From contig JAGDZP010000005.1 in assembly GCA_049115735.1 (NCBI GenBank), positions 310,001 through 374,000 of the forward strand: a stretch of 64,000 bases of DNA. Reading direction: 5' to 3'. The first letter of the stretch is position 1. Each line of letters opens with the position of its first letter. Source of the DNA: CAXBNB01 sp049115735 (GTDB lineage: Bacteria; Bacteroidota; Bacteroidia; Cytophagales; Cyclobacteriaceae). The position numbers and the translations under genes are program-made. The notes below the pieces were generated by a model. It was given only the letters and a program-made list of their open reading frames with translations, ran no database searches and had not been told where the DNA came from. Below are positions 18,645-28,054 of this stretch, piece after piece.

Positions 18645-19219
18645 GCGTCCCATTGTTTTCTGATGGTCTTTAGCAAATAAGGATACACGATATACAAACG
18701 AAATGGCTTAATTGCAAGCATGTAAAGCCTCCCAAAAACTCCCTTTGGCTTGACGTAAATAGTCATTTGGACACCTGAGTTGTTATCCGCTTCTGGTACG
18801 ACACCCAGGTGAATCGCCGCATGGACAGTGGCATTTTCGATTTCCGCCAACGACTCTTTTTCGAGTTTGTAAACCGGTACAAAATCTCCATCACCAGGTT
18901 CTGGCAGTTGCTCAAAAGTAAGCCCTTCACTAAGCGCATATCGCTTGCGAATACTTCCAGGAATCAACCTTGACTGATCTTTTTTTTCGTCCCAACCCAA
19001 CAAGTTGCCAACAAAGAGTCGAATGCGGAACAGCAAACCCGGTAGCCCTCTGTTCTCCATCTTTTCCGTGGATTTTGAAAATTGTTCTTGCAAGAGTTCG
19101 AGGTTGTGATTGGAAGAGAGAGTTACTGGCAACTGCCATACATCTTCTACTTCGAAATCGCTGAGCAAATCTTTGACTTGCCAGTCGTGTTTATGATGCT
19201 CTTTGGGATCTAAACGCAT
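18590..19219 (-). CDS. DUF2867-domain protein
   Basis: 209 residues. The sequence matches the DUF2867 pattern: N-terminal KHDWQVKDLLSDFEVEDVWQLP, the central FRIRLFVGNLLGWD, and C-terminal VYVKPKG-like stretch (MTIYVKPKGVFGRLYMLAIKPFRLYIVYP). This family has an SRPBCC-like fold with no proven activity. A hydrophobic/aromatic C-terminal segment suggests lipid or membrane association. The gene ends inside the 3' end of the convergent glycosylase gene (55-nt overlap), which could allow antisense interference. Confidence 0.78.
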   Translation of the reverse strand: MRLDPKEHHKHDWQVKDLLSDFEVEDVWQLPVTLSSNHNLELLQEQFSKSTEKMENRGLPGLLFRIRLFVGNLLGWDEKKDQSRLIPGSIRKRYALSEGLTFEQLPEPGDGDFVPVYKLEKESLAEIENATVHAAIHLGVVPEADNNSGVQMTIYVKPKGVFGRLYMLAIKPFRLYIVYPYLLKTIRKQWDAYLNKTETLSFSAGSTSS

Positions 19220-19397
19220 TTGGGATATTGATTGAGGAGCTGTTTATAAAAGGTAAGATCTTCTACCTATTCTACGCTCTGTGGGTTGGATTGTTCTTAA
19301 AAAATACCACGCATGGAATCCAAACAAAAAATTCTTTGGGGTTTCTACTGTTAAGGTTTTTATCCTTTCATTAAGTTCGAGCTTATATTGAAAATCA

Positions 19398-20399
19398 ATG
19401 AGTATGGAATATAGAAAATTAGGTGATTCGGATTTAGAATTATCTGTGATTACGTTTGGAGCCTGGGCAGCCGGTGGCTGGATGTGGGGAGGAAATGAAG
19501 AGTCTGATGCGATTGATGCTATTCGAGCTTCCTACGACCTGGGCGTGACGTCAATTGATACTGCTCCCGTTTATGGAATGGGTAAGAGTGAAGAGATCGT
19601 TGCAAAGGCGATCAAAGGTATTTCAAGGGACAAAATTCAAATTGTTACCAAATATGGCATGCGTTGGGATCTGCCGAAGGGAGATTTTTACTTCGCCAGC
19701 AAAGACAATGACGGCAATGATCTGGACATCTATAAGTATTCAGGAAAGGAGAGTATCATTGATGAATGTGAAAATAGCCTGAGAAGATTAGGCACAGATT
19801 ATATTGATCTCTACCAAGTGCATTGGTATGACAAGACTACCCCCATTCAAGAATCAATGGTAGCAGTTGATCAGCTGATAAAAGAAGGCAAAGTAAGATC
19901 CGCCGGAGTGTGCAACTACAATTTGCAACAGTTTCAAGAAGCAGAAAAACATGTTCATTTGGTTTCTAACCAGATGCCCTATAGCATGGTAGAAAGAAAG
20001 ATTGAGGACGAACTCCTTCCCTACTTAATAGATAATAATAAGTCACTCCTGGCTTATAGCCCATTGCAGAGAGGCTTGTTGACAGGAAAGATGAAGGCCG
20101 GTCAGACTTTTAGTGATGGCGACCACAGGGCCAAACTTCCACACTTCAAAAAAAACAATATCATTAGTATCAATGAGTTTTTGGATATGTTAAAACCAAT
20201 GGCTGCTGATAAAGGCGCTACTTTGAGCCAGCTGGTCTTGCGCTGGACTGTAGAGCAGCCAGGAATCTCCATAGCCCTTGCAGGAGCAAGAAATGCCGAG
20301 CAATCTGTTATGAATGCCAAATCGATGGATGTCAAATTGAGTGCTGATGAAATTTCGCTTATTACAGAGCAGCTCAACAAACTTGAGCTGGACTTGTAA
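19398..20399 (+). CDS. Aldo/keto reductase
   Basis: 333 residues forming one AKR TIM barrel. Catalytic residues are placed as expected: Asp and Tyr in DTAPVYGMGKSEE (about 53-65), Lys in VTKYGMRW (about 85), and His in QVHWYDKT (about 137). NADPH-binding residues are near the end (AGARNAEQ). It would reduce carbonyls such as aldehydes or sugar derivatives in the cytoplasm. No signal peptide, unlike the second aldo/keto reductase at 39749. Two in-frame ATGs (19398, 19404) make the start uncertain by two codons. It stands alone, with intergenic stretches on both sides. Confidence 0.92.
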   Translation: MSMEYRKLGDSDLELSVITFGAWAAGGWMWGGNEESDAIDAIRASYDLGVTSIDTAPVYGMGKSEEIVAKAIKGISRDKIQIVTKYGMRWDLPKGDFYFASKDNDGNDLDIYKYSGKESIIDECENSLRRLGTDYIDLYQVHWYDKTTPIQESMVAVDQLIKEGKVRSAGVCNYNLQQFQEAEKHVHLVSNQMPYSMVERKIEDELLPYLIDNNKSLLAYSPLQRGLLTGKMKAGQTFSDGDHRAKLPHFKKNNIISINEFLDMLKPMAADKGATLSQLVLRWTVEQPGISIALAGARNAEQSVMNAKSMDVKLSADEISLITEQLNKLELDL

Positions 20400-20512
20400 G
20401 TGATGAGCAATAAAACAATGCAATGCTCTGCGTCTCCACAATCTTATTCACCCAACTTTTGTTCGATCCATATTAGCCCTAACTTACAATTAGAAATTAA
20501 TCACTAAAAGAG

Positions 20513-21073
20513 ATGAAAATGAAAACGATACTTTATTCAATGTTGATTTGCCTTATGGCCAGTACAATGTCCAATGCACAATCATTTAGAGGCTTGGACA
20601 AAAGCCCAATGGATGTCGCGTATTTACCGGATAATTTTGCCCATGATCGTGATCCGGGCCAAAAGGCGATCGTGAAAGTATATTATAGCCGACCGCAAAA
20701 GAAAGGACGTGAAATTTTCGGTTCGAAAGTGAAATATGGCAAGGTATGGAGAACCGGAGCGAACGAAGCGGTTGAATTTAAGGCTTATCAGGATATTTCC
20801 ATAGGAGATAATAAACTGAAAGCTGGAACCTACTCATTGTTTACCATTCCCAATGAAAAAGAATGGACAATTATCATTAGCTCAGATGTGGACTACTGGG
20901 GTTCATATAGCTACGATGACACGAAAGATGTTTTGACTGCAAAAGCTCAGGCATCATCACTAAGCAAAGTAGTAGAGGCGTTTTCCATCAAATTTGAAGA
21001 TCAGAAAAATGGCAAAGCTGTAATGCGCATGGCCTGGGATCAGACGATGGTCGAAGTGCCAATTAAATATTAA
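20513..21073 (+). CDS. DUF2911 exported protein
   Basis: 186 residues with a signal peptide (about 1-24, ending SNAQ). The mature part matches DUF2911: KSPMDVAYLPDNFA, VKVYYSRPQKKGREIFG, WRTGANEAVEF, and AGTYSLFTIPNEKEWTIIIS, ending in a short beta strand. These Bacteroidota periplasmic proteins have an unknown function and a predicted beta-sandwich. The closely spaced starts (ATG AAA ATG AAA) leave the exact start open by two codons. It lies 79 nt upstream of hemE, which has its own candidate -7 box. Confidence 0.85.
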   Translation: MKMKTILYSMLICLMASTMSNAQSFRGLDKSPMDVAYLPDNFAHDRDPGQKAIVKVYYSRPQKKGREIFGSKVKYGKVWRTGANEAVEFKAYQDISIGDNKLKAGTYSLFTIPNEKEWTIIISSDVDYWGSYSYDDTKDVLTAKAQASSLSKVVEAFSIKFEDQKNGKAVMRMAWDQTMVEVPIKY

Positions 21074-21121
21074 GGGAAAAGGTTATTGCTTTACTTTTAG
21101 CAGATAATTCTGCTGCCCTAC

Positions 21122-21129
21122 TATCTTTG
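21122..21129 (+). promoter_or_regulatory. Candidate -7 promoter box for hemE
   Basis: TATCTTTG matches TAnnTTTG exactly, 23 nt before the hemE ATG. A small dyad (AGCAGA-TAAT-TCTGCT, 21099-21114) sits directly upstream, where the -33 region should be, and might be an operator. Confidence 0.45.
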
Positions 21130-21152
21130 CTCACCAATAATTTTGATATAGT

Positions 21153-22181
21153 ATGGCTTTAAAAAATGACCTACTCCTAAGAGCGGCCAGGGGCGAACAG
21201 ACAGAAAGAGTACCTGTTTGGGTAATGCGGCAAGCTGGCCGGATTTTGCCTGAGTACCGAGCTGTCAGAAACAAGTTGAGTGGATTCATAGAACTCTGCA
21301 CAACGCCCGAGTTGGCCGCAGAAGTCACCTTACAACCTGTCGATATTCTTGGAGTTGATGCAGCCATAATTTTCTCCGATATTTTGGTTATTCCTGAGGC
21401 AATGGGATTGCCTTACGAAATGGTAGAAAAGAAGGGACCTTGGTTCAAGGATACTGTAAATAGTGAAGCAGATTTGGCTAAAATAAGAATAGCCAACCCT
21501 GAAGAAGATCTGGCTTATGTTAATGATGCCATCAAAATCACGAAAAAGGAACTTGCCGACAGGGTGCCATTGATTGGCTTTGCAGGTGCGCCCTGGACCA
21601 TTTTCTCTTATATGGTGGAGGGATCTGGTAGTAAGACGTTCTCCAAAGCAAGAAAAATGCTTTACACACAGCCTGAGTTTTCTCATAAGCTGCTGGATAT
21701 GATCACAGAGAGTACCATCAAGTACTTGAAGATGCAGATTAAAGCTGGAGCCGATTTAGTGCAGGTCTTTGATTCCTGGGCTGGCATTCTGCCTCCAGAT
21801 CAATATGATGAATTTGCACTGAAGTACATAGCCAAAATATGTGATGCCATAGAAGAAGTCCCTGTGACTGTTTTTGCAAAAGGTGCTTTTTTTGCAAGAA
21901 AACGTATGGGCCTCCTCAATTGCGAAACGATTGGTCTGGACTGGAATATGAGTGTAGAAGCTTCCAGGCGATTGGTTGGCCCGTCCAAAACACTTCAAGG
22001 CAATTTGGATCCGTGCTTGCTATACAGTTCGTTTTCCGAAATAGAAAAAGCCACCACTGACATGCTTGAAAGGTTCGGTGGTCACAGGCACATAGCTAAT
22101 CTTGGGCACGGCGTTTACCCGGATATCGATCCGGATAAAGTGAAGTGTTTTATCGACACAGTCAAGAATTGGAGCAATTAG
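21153..22181 (+). CDS. hemE: Uroporphyrinogen decarboxylase
   Basis: 342 residues, the normal family length. Signature 1 appears as VPVWVMRQAGRILPEYR (about 20-36). Signature 2 appears as GFAGAPWTIFSYMVEG (about 143-158). Catalytic Asp and Tyr positions fall in FSDILVIPEAMG and in the SYMVEG region. The protein decarboxylates uroporphyrinogen III to coproporphyrinogen III in heme synthesis, in the cytoplasm. It is not next to other hem genes here. It converges with the SMP-30-like lipoprotein gene, leaving only 10 nt between the stops. Confidence 0.97.
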   Translation: MALKNDLLLRAARGEQTERVPVWVMRQAGRILPEYRAVRNKLSGFIELCTTPELAAEVTLQPVDILGVDAAIIFSDILVIPEAMGLPYEMVEKKGPWFKDTVNSEADLAKIRIANPEEDLAYVNDAIKITKKELADRVPLIGFAGAPWTIFSYMVEGSGSKTFSKARKMLYTQPEFSHKLLDMITESTIKYLKMQIKAGADLVQVFDSWAGILPPDQYDEFALKYIAKICDAIEEVPVTVFAKGAFFARKRMGLLNCETIGLDWNMSVEASRRLVGPSKTLQGNLDPCLLYSSFSEIEKATTDMLERFGGHRHIANLGHGVYPDIDPDKVKCFIDTVKNWSN

Positions 22182-22191
22182 CAGCCTGTTC

Positions 22192-23241
22192 TTATTTCAG
22201 CTTTATTCGAGTAAAGAAGCTGTGTGCTGTCATATACAGATAGCCGTCCGGCGCAACAGTACAGTTAGCTGTTTTTTGACCGGTCAATATTTTTCCAATA
22301 AGCTTCTTTTCAGCAGAAAAAACCCAAATACCTCCAGGACCTGTAGCAAAAATGTTTCCGTTGGCGTCTACATCCATGCCATCAGGCAAACCTGGTGCAC
22401 CTTCTACAAAGGGAGTGGAGTCATGTAGTAAGCGAGGGTTATCAAGGCCGCCTTCATCGTTGACATCAAATACAGTCCAGGTAGCAATTTTGGGATCGGA
22501 GTTGGCTACATATACTTCTTTTTCATCTGGAGAAAATGCTATTCCATTGGGCCTTGTTAGATCTTTGTAAAGTAGTGTGGTTGAGTTATCGGACGCAGAC
22601 CATTTGTACACACCCTGAAAGTCCAGCTCTTTTGCCGGATCATTCATGCCTTTTTCAAGCCCATAAGGCGGGTCGGTGAAGTAGATGTCCCCATTAGACT
22701 TGATGTCCAAATCGTTAGGACTATTGAAGCGTTTTCCCTCATATTCACCAGTGACAGTGATGTATTGAGGTTTTGGTTCGTTGATGTCGGAATTCAAAAT
22801 TGCGATGCGTCTATCCGTATGTTGGCATAGAACAAGCTGACCATCGGCATTCAACATGAGTCCATTGGAGCCAGCCTCGCCGGTTCGGTCTACCGTTCCA
22901 GAATGTCCGGCGGGAGTTATGTAAGTCTTAGCTCCTTCTCCTTGTTTCCATTTCACAATCGCGTTGTTAGGGATATCGGAAAAGAGCAGGTAATCCCCAC
23001 CAGGAACATATACTGGCCCTTCTGACCAGGCATAGCCTTCAGACAATACTTCTATTTTGGCATTAGTATCAATAATACCTGATAGTTCTGCTTCAATGCT
23101 TTCAACATATCCTTCGGACGGATGAAAGGTCGTAGGCTTGGGTTCTTCTTTTTGCTCTGTTACTTGTTTTTTCGGACTTGAGCATCCCCAAACCAATAGC
23201 ATTGATGTGAGAACCAGAGTTAGCTTGTGTAGTGATTTCAT
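22192..23241 (-). CDS. SMP-30/gluconolactonase-like lipoprotein
   Basis: 349 residues. A lipoprotein signal peptide ends at MLLVWGCSS (Cys 20). The mature part is a six-bladed SMP-30/gluconolaconase/LRE propeller: EGYAWSEGPVYVPGGDYLLFSDIPNN, then RFNSPNDLDIKSNGDIYFTDPPYGLE, RPNGIAFSPDEKEVYVANS and LPDGMDVDANGNIFATGPGG. The family's metal ligands (Glu in SEGP, Asn in SPND, Asn in PNGI, Asp in PDGMD) are all visible. It probably hydrolyses a sugar lactone in the periplasm. It starts 5 nt after the stop of the upstream hybrid kinase, so the two are one operon, and the kinase may control or sense this metabolism. Confidence 0.9.
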   Translation of the reverse strand: MKSLHKLTLVLTSMLLVWGCSSPKKQVTEQKEEPKPTTFHPSEGYVESIEAELSGIIDTNAKIEVLSEGYAWSEGPVYVPGGDYLLFSDIPNNAIVKWKQGEGAKTYITPAGHSGTVDRTGEAGSNGLMLNADGQLVLCQHTDRRIAILNSDINEPKPQYITVTGEYEGKRFNSPNDLDIKSNGDIYFTDPPYGLEKGMNDPAKELDFQGVYKWSASDNSTTLLYKDLTRPNGIAFSPDEKEVYVANSDPKIATWTVFDVNDEGGLDNPRLLHDSTPFVEGAPGLPDGMDVDANGNIFATGPGGIWVFSAEKKLIGKILTGQKTANCTVAPDGYLYMTAHSFFTRIKLK

Positions 23242-23246
23242 GGTAT

Positions 23247-25616
23247 TTAGTTTCTGTTTTTTTCTATGTGCATCTTAATCTTATTGTATAAATCATCCGG
23301 GTCAAATGGCTTAGTAATATAATCATTCATACCGCAAGAGAATACTTTGTCACCTACATCCAACATCACCGAGGCGGTAAGGGCCAGAATAGGAATTTTG
23401 ACACCTTGTTTTCTCATTTCCGAGGAGGCATCATAGCCATCCATTATGGGCATTTGCAAATCCATGAGGATCAGGTCATAGTTACTTGACGAGTTTTTTT
23501 CTATGGCTTCACGACCGTTTTCTGCCACATCTACATTTATTTTCCATTTGGACAAAAATCGTTTAGCCACCATTACATTCACAGGGTTGTCTTCGACGAG
23601 CAAAACATGTTTGTTTGCTAAATCAACCTTTTCGATTGTTTCTTCTGGGCTGGACTGCACCTGGTTTTCACTAATCTCAAAGTTCTGTGTGAAATAAAAC
23701 CGGGAGCCATTTCCTTCTCGACTAAACAAGTGAATCTTGATATTTTGAAGGTCTAGTATTCTTTTGGTAATGCTAAGACCGAGACCCGTTCCTCCAAATT
23801 CTCTGGTGGTTGAGGTAGAAGCTTGTGAGAAACTCTCAAAGATTGTTGCTTGCTTTTCTTTCGGTATGCCAATGCCCGTATCCTCAACGGTAAACTTGAT
23901 GGCTACTTTCTTCATCGAGCTGGTCACGCGTGTTAAAGAAATGGTTACTCCTCCTTTTCCAGTGAACTTTATGGCATTGCCGATCAAATTGGTCAAAATC
24001 TGACTTAGCCTTAGTCCATCAGCCACTATTACCTTTGGGATTTTTTTGTCTATGGTAGACTTAAGGTAGATTCCTTTTTCTTTCGCCTTACCTTCAAATG
24101 CCCGAATGATGTTTTCTACCAACTCGGAGATATTCACGTCACGCATTTCAAACTCAATTTTACCAGCATCTAGCTTGCTGTAGTCGAGTACATCATTGAT
24201 GAGCACGTGGAGGTGCTCCGCTGAAAATTTCAATGTTCTCAAGTCTTCCAATTGCTCTTTCTTCGGTTTATCGCTAATCAGATAATTGGTCAATCCAATC
24301 ACCGCGTTCAATGGAGTCCTGATCTCATGGGAAATCATGGACAGGAAATCTGACCTGGATTGGGCTGCTTTCTCCGCTTTCTTTTTAGCCTGTTCCAGAT
24401 TTAGCGTATAACGATAAAAAAGAATGATAGATTGAAAGAAGAAGAACTGCTGGAGTCCTATGAAATATAATGTCCTGATCGGATCAAGAAAACCTAAAAA
24501 AGACAAAATAGAGTGTGCTGAAGTAAGGAATAAAATGACTGTACTAATCAGCGACAATCTGGAACCAAGCCGCTGATAAGCTGTGGCTTTTATGTAGGTA
24601 TAAAACAGATAAACGAATGAACAAAGCACAATAATGCTAAATGGAGTAGTAAAATAAGTAAAGACGCTTGGCGGGAAGAATAAGGCAAGTAGAATGAGCA
24701 CCGATATTAATCCCAAAGTCACTCTGACAAACCAGATAGATGTTTCAGATTTGTATAAATAATAAGAATAAAAGACAAAGAATAGGCAGCTCAGGTACAT
24801 GGTAATGTACTCCAACCTCAGGGTGAAAAGCCAGGGCAATTCGGGCAATAAGTAATGCAGTGTATAGGTTTCGGAACCAATAGCACGATAGCTATAAAAA
24901 AGGGAGAATAGCGCAAAAAACAATATTTGTTTTTCATGCCTACCAAACCAGTAAAGCACCATAAAAAACAAACCGATAAAAAAGAGACTGGATCCCATGA
25001 TCAGGTCATAGGCCCATGTTCTCTTGCTAACAGATTGTAGAAAGTTTTTGGAGCCTAGTGAAATGTTTCTCGATCCTCCGCCCTTACTGTGCCTGAAGTT
25101 GGAGATCTGCAAGACAATATCCAGGGTATCGCAAGTAATCATGAGGTCTTTGGTGTCCGGCAGCCAGTGAGGAACTGATGATTCTTCGCTTGTGCCAAAC
25201 TGGCCATTAGAAGAAACAAACTCTCCGTTAATAAATAGGAGATACGCGTTAAACATGTGAGGTAAGGCTATTGAGAGCTTCGGGGTTACGGAATTCAAAA
25301 TCACCCTCAGCCGTTGCGTTGCAAAACCCTTGGATGACAATGAGTCTTTATCCCACGTTCTTGGGTAATAGCGGTACTCTCTTTTGGCAACACTCAACAG
25401 GTCTTCCTGATTCAGGGTTTGCATCCAATAGAATTCCCATTCCCCTTCAAGATTAACAGCAGGGTTTTCTGAAAAATCCCAATCCCGTAAATCAAGCACT
25501 CCTTTTTCTGCCCTTGGTAGTTCCTTAGCCCAGGACGGAAAACTTAACAGCAACAATGCTGCGGCTGAGAACAGGGACCTCAAAAAAAATGAATAGTTGG
25601 CTTTTAGTACACTCAT
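23247..25616 (-). CDS. Hybrid sensor histidine kinase with 7TMR-DISM input
   Basis: 789 residues: signal peptide (about 1-31), periplasmic 7TMR-DISM extracellular domain (about 40-190, with LEGEWEFYWMQTL), seven transmembrane helices (about 205-395), HisKA with the phospho-accepting His in MISHEIRTPLNAVIG (about 435), HATPase (N box NLIGNAIKF, G1 DTGIGIP, G2 GGTGLGLSI), and a C-terminal receiver domain with phospho-Asp in LILMDLQMPIMDG (about 715) and Lys in LALTAS-type motif. The extracellular domain usually binds carbohydrates or small organics. Output is unclear since there is no DNA-binding domain. It is in an operon with the SMP-30-like lipoprotein. Confidence 0.93.
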   Translation of the reverse strand: MSVLKANYSFFLRSLFSAAALLLLSFPSWAKELPRAEKGVLDLRDWDFSENPAVNLEGEWEFYWMQTLNQEDLLSVAKREYRYYPRTWDKDSLSSKGFATQRLRVILNSVTPKLSIALPHMFNAYLLFINGEFVSSNGQFGTSEESSVPHWLPDTKDLMITCDTLDIVLQISNFRHSKGGGSRNISLGSKNFLQSVSKRTWAYDLIMGSSLFFIGLFFMVLYWFGRHEKQILFFALFSLFYSYRAIGSETYTLHYLLPELPWLFTLRLEYITMYLSCLFFVFYSYYLYKSETSIWFVRVTLGLISVLILLALFFPPSVFTYFTTPFSIIVLCSFVYLFYTYIKATAYQRLGSRLSLISTVILFLTSAHSILSFLGFLDPIRTLYFIGLQQFFFFQSIILFYRYTLNLEQAKKKAEKAAQSRSDFLSMISHEIRTPLNAVIGLTNYLISDKPKKEQLEDLRTLKFSAEHLHVLINDVLDYSKLDAGKIEFEMRDVNISELVENIIRAFEGKAKEKGIYLKSTIDKKIPKVIVADGLRLSQILTNLIGNAIKFTGKGGVTISLTRVTSSMKKVAIKFTVEDTGIGIPKEKQATIFESFSQASTSTTREFGGTGLGLSITKRILDLQNIKIHLFSREGNGSRFYFTQNFEISENQVQSSPEETIEKVDLANKHVLLVEDNPVNVMVAKRFLSKWKINVDVAENGREAIEKNSSSNYDLILMDLQMPIMDGYDASSEMRKQGVKIPILALTASVMLDVGDKVFSCGMNDYITKPFDPDDLYNKIKMHIEKNRN

Positions 25617-25703
25617 CTGATAGCAATACTGTGAGCCAAGTTTATAAAAAATTAATTCTAATACAAGTCAAACCTTGCGACATTAGATAGAGAGCGTAGT
25701 GGC

Positions 25704-26705
25704 TTAGGCTGTAAAGACTGATTTTAAGCCTTCGGCTTCCTGAATGAGTGTTTCCTTTTCCACGGGAACTACCCCAAGCTCCTCACATACCAATCCTCCG
25801 CCCAGATTAGCAAGCTCGGCTATGAAATGATCCGGTAAATCCAACGCAAGACAAAGGCCTGCAATGCTCACAACGGTATCACCTGCACCGGATACATCTG
25901 CTATCCTTCTAATATGAGCGGGCACAATGTCATCCATGGCTTTACTCTTGACATAAATGCCTTTGTCAGAAAGCGTGATCATCACTTTTTGATGATTCTG
26001 GTCATTGATCAATTTGTTTACACCCTTCTTTAGAGAAGCCAATGAATTGGGGTCAATAGTCGTTTTCAAACCTTCATTTAGCTCTTTTAGATTTGGCTTG
26101 AACAAGGTAGTATTATGATAGGCTCGGAAGTTTTTCTTTTTAGGGTCGACAATACTTGGTTTGCCTAACGCGTTGGCAAGCTCCACGGAACTGCCGATGA
26201 CATTCTGATTCAGCGTGCCCTTGTCGTAATCCTCGAAAATCACTAAATCGACTTCCTTGATCAGGTTGGTAATATGCCCAATAAGGCTATTCTCTTCCAG
26301 GTGATCCAGTTCAGCCTCGGACTCCTCATCTATTCTCAACATTTGCTGAGAACCTGAGAGCACACGATGTTTTATAGTGGTAATCCTGTTTTTGCTTCGG
26401 ATAATTCCCTTAGAAGAAATTTTCTGTTGATTCAGCAGCTCAATGAATTCCCGTCCTTCAGAGTCGTCACCAATGACAGAGCACAGAATAGGCTCTGCTC
26501 CCAGGGCTTGAATGTTGAGGGCCACATTAGCGGCCCCTCCCAATCTTTTTTCCTTCTTTTTTACATGCACCACCGGCACGGGCGCCTCGGGCGACATGCG
26601 GTGTGCAGCTCCATAGATGTAGGAATCGATCATCACATCACCGATGATCAGTACTTTTAGTTTTCCAAAAGCATCAAATATTTCCTGAATGGAGCTGTAT
26701 GCCAT
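25704..26705 (-). CDS. PfkB-family sugar kinase (RfaE1/HldE N-domain-like)
   Basis: 333 residues. PfkB signatures: GGAANVALNIQALG near 55 and DVSGAGDTVVSIAGL near 270, the latter with the anion hole and catalytic Asp. The N-terminal 'KVLIIGDVMIDSYIYGAAHRMSPEAPVPV' pattern is typical of the D-glycero-beta-D-manno-heptose-7-phosphate kinase domain of HldE. The C-terminal adenylyltransferase domain is absent, so it would be the stand-alone kinase for ADP-heptose synthesis. Other PfkB substrates are possible. Its ATG overlaps the stop of the aminotransferase gene by one base. Confidence 0.88.
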   Translation of the reverse strand: MAYSSIQEIFDAFGKLKVLIIGDVMIDSYIYGAAHRMSPEAPVPVVHVKKKEKRLGGAANVALNIQALGAEPILCSVIGDDSEGREFIELLNQQKISSKGIIRSKNRITTIKHRVLSGSQQMLRIDEESEAELDHLEENSLIGHITNLIKEVDLVIFEDYDKGTLNQNVIGSSVELANALGKPSIVDPKKKNFRAYHNTTLFKPNLKELNEGLKTTIDPNSLASLKKGVNKLINDQNHQKVMITLSDKGIYVKSKAMDDIVPAHIRRIADVSGAGDTVVSIAGLCLALDLPDHFIAELANLGGGLVCEELGVVPVEKETLIQEAEGLKSVFTA

Positions 26706-27901
26706 TAGCTAAGCTTCGACAATGCAGCAGTAATTCGCTTGACCGCTTCTCTCAGGTTTTCTTCAGAAGCCGCATAAGACAACCTGATACAATCAGGATC
26801 TCCAAATGCTTCACCCGTTACCAAAGAAACATGTGCATTTTCAAGAAGGTACAGGCAAAGATCAGATGCATTGTTGATGGTCATTTCCCCTGTTGACTTG
26901 CCGAAATAAGAGCTTACATCAGGGAAGAAGTAGAATGCACCTGTCGGCATGTTACATTTGAAACCTGGTACTTCATTCAATAGATCGTAAACCAGGTCTC
27001 TTCTTCTCCTATACTCCTTGGTCATTTCTACAGTTGGACCAAGGTCGGTGGTCAGAGCCGTTACGGTAGCTCTTTGTGCGATTGAGCAGTTAGCGGATGT
27101 CAGCTGACCTTGTATTTTATTACAAGCTTTAGCTATCCAGGTAGGAGCACCAATATAACCAACTCTCCATCCTGTCATGGCAAAACCTTTGGCCATTCCG
27201 TTGATGGTAATGGTTCTTTCCATCATTCCAGGCACTGCTGCGATACTCGCATGAGCTCCAGTATAGTTGATGTGCTCGTAAATCTCATCGGACATAACAT
27301 AGATGCCTTCATGCTCGAGTACAACCTCAGCTATTTTTTCTAATTCCTCTTTTGTAAATACTGATCCAGTTGGGTTACAAGGTGAAGAGAAAATTATCGC
27401 CCTTGTTTTTGGAGTAATGGCTTCTCTTAGCTGTTGAGCAGTCGCTTTGAAATCATCATCGATCGAACCCTTGATCAATATAGGTGTTCCTTCTGCTAAA
27501 CCGATGGCCGCTGTGTAGCTCACCCAATAAGGAGAAAATACAATAACCTCATCTCCAGGATTGACGATTGACATCATTACATTGATGATAGACTGCTTCG
27601 CTCCATTTGATACTACAATTTGGTCTGGAGTATATTCAAGTCCGTTTTCCCTTTTGAACTTATCAACGATGGCTTTTCTCAAATCCAAATAGCCATTTAC
27701 TGGCGGATATGAGAAGTATTTATTTTCATCAATTGCTGCTTTTGCTCCTTCTTGAATGTGCTTTGGGGTTTTGAAGTCTGGTTCGCCAAGGCTAAGGCTT
27801 ATTACATCAATTCCTTTTTCTTTGAATTCTCTTGCTTTAGCAGCCATGGCCAGTGTTGCTGACTCAGCCATGTTTTTGATTCTGTCTGATAAATGTTCCA
27901 T
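26705..27901 (-). CDS. Aspartate aminotransferase family protein (class I PLP)
   Basis: 398 residues of fold-type I aminotransferase. Features: SLGEPDFKTPKHI near 37, NGAKQSI near 99, SSPCNPTGS near 172, the PLP-Schiff-base Lys in NGMAKGFAMTGWRVGYIG near 238, and RLSYA near 375 with the substrate carboxylate-binding Arg. The group is the class Ib aspartate/prephenate aminotransferases. It would transfer amino groups between aspartate (or aromatic donors) and 2-oxoglutarate in the cytoplasm. Upstream of the PfkB kinase in an operon (TAATG overlap). A candidate -7 box lies 23 nt before the start. Confidence 0.93.
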   Translation of the reverse strand: MEHLSDRIKNMAESATLAMAAKAREFKEKGIDVISLSLGEPDFKTPKHIQEGAKAAIDENKYFSYPPVNGYLDLRKAIVDKFKRENGLEYTPDQIVVSNGAKQSIINVMMSIVNPGDEVIVFSPYWVSYTAAIGLAEGTPILIKGSIDDDFKATAQQLREAITPKTRAIIFSSPCNPTGSVFTKEELEKIAEVVLEHEGIYVMSDEIYEHINYTGAHASIAAVPGMMERTITINGMAKGFAMTGWRVGYIGAPTWIAKACNKIQGQLTSANCSIAQRATVTALTTDLGPTVEMTKEYRRRRDLVYDLLNEVPGFKCNMPTGAFYFFPDVSSYFGKSTGEMTINNASDLCLYLLENAHVSLVTGEAFGDPDCIRLSYAASEENLREAVKRITAALSKLS

Positions 27902-27923
27902 CTAATTATAAATTTACGAGGCG

Positions 27924-27931
27924 CAAAATTA
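27924..27931 (-). promoter_or_regulatory. Candidate -7 box for the aminotransferase operon
   Basis: The minus strand reads TAATTTTG, a full match to TAnnTTTG, 22 nt upstream of the ATG at 27901. The -33 element is not obvious. Confidence 0.4.
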
Positions 27932-28054
27932 ATTAGATACCGTAAAATGTAATGCTTTATCTAAATTAAAAATCAGCTATATTCAAACTATATTAGCTAT
28001 TGAGTTGTCTTAGTGAGGAGGAAGTTTAATTTATTGTACTAAATCCATACTGAT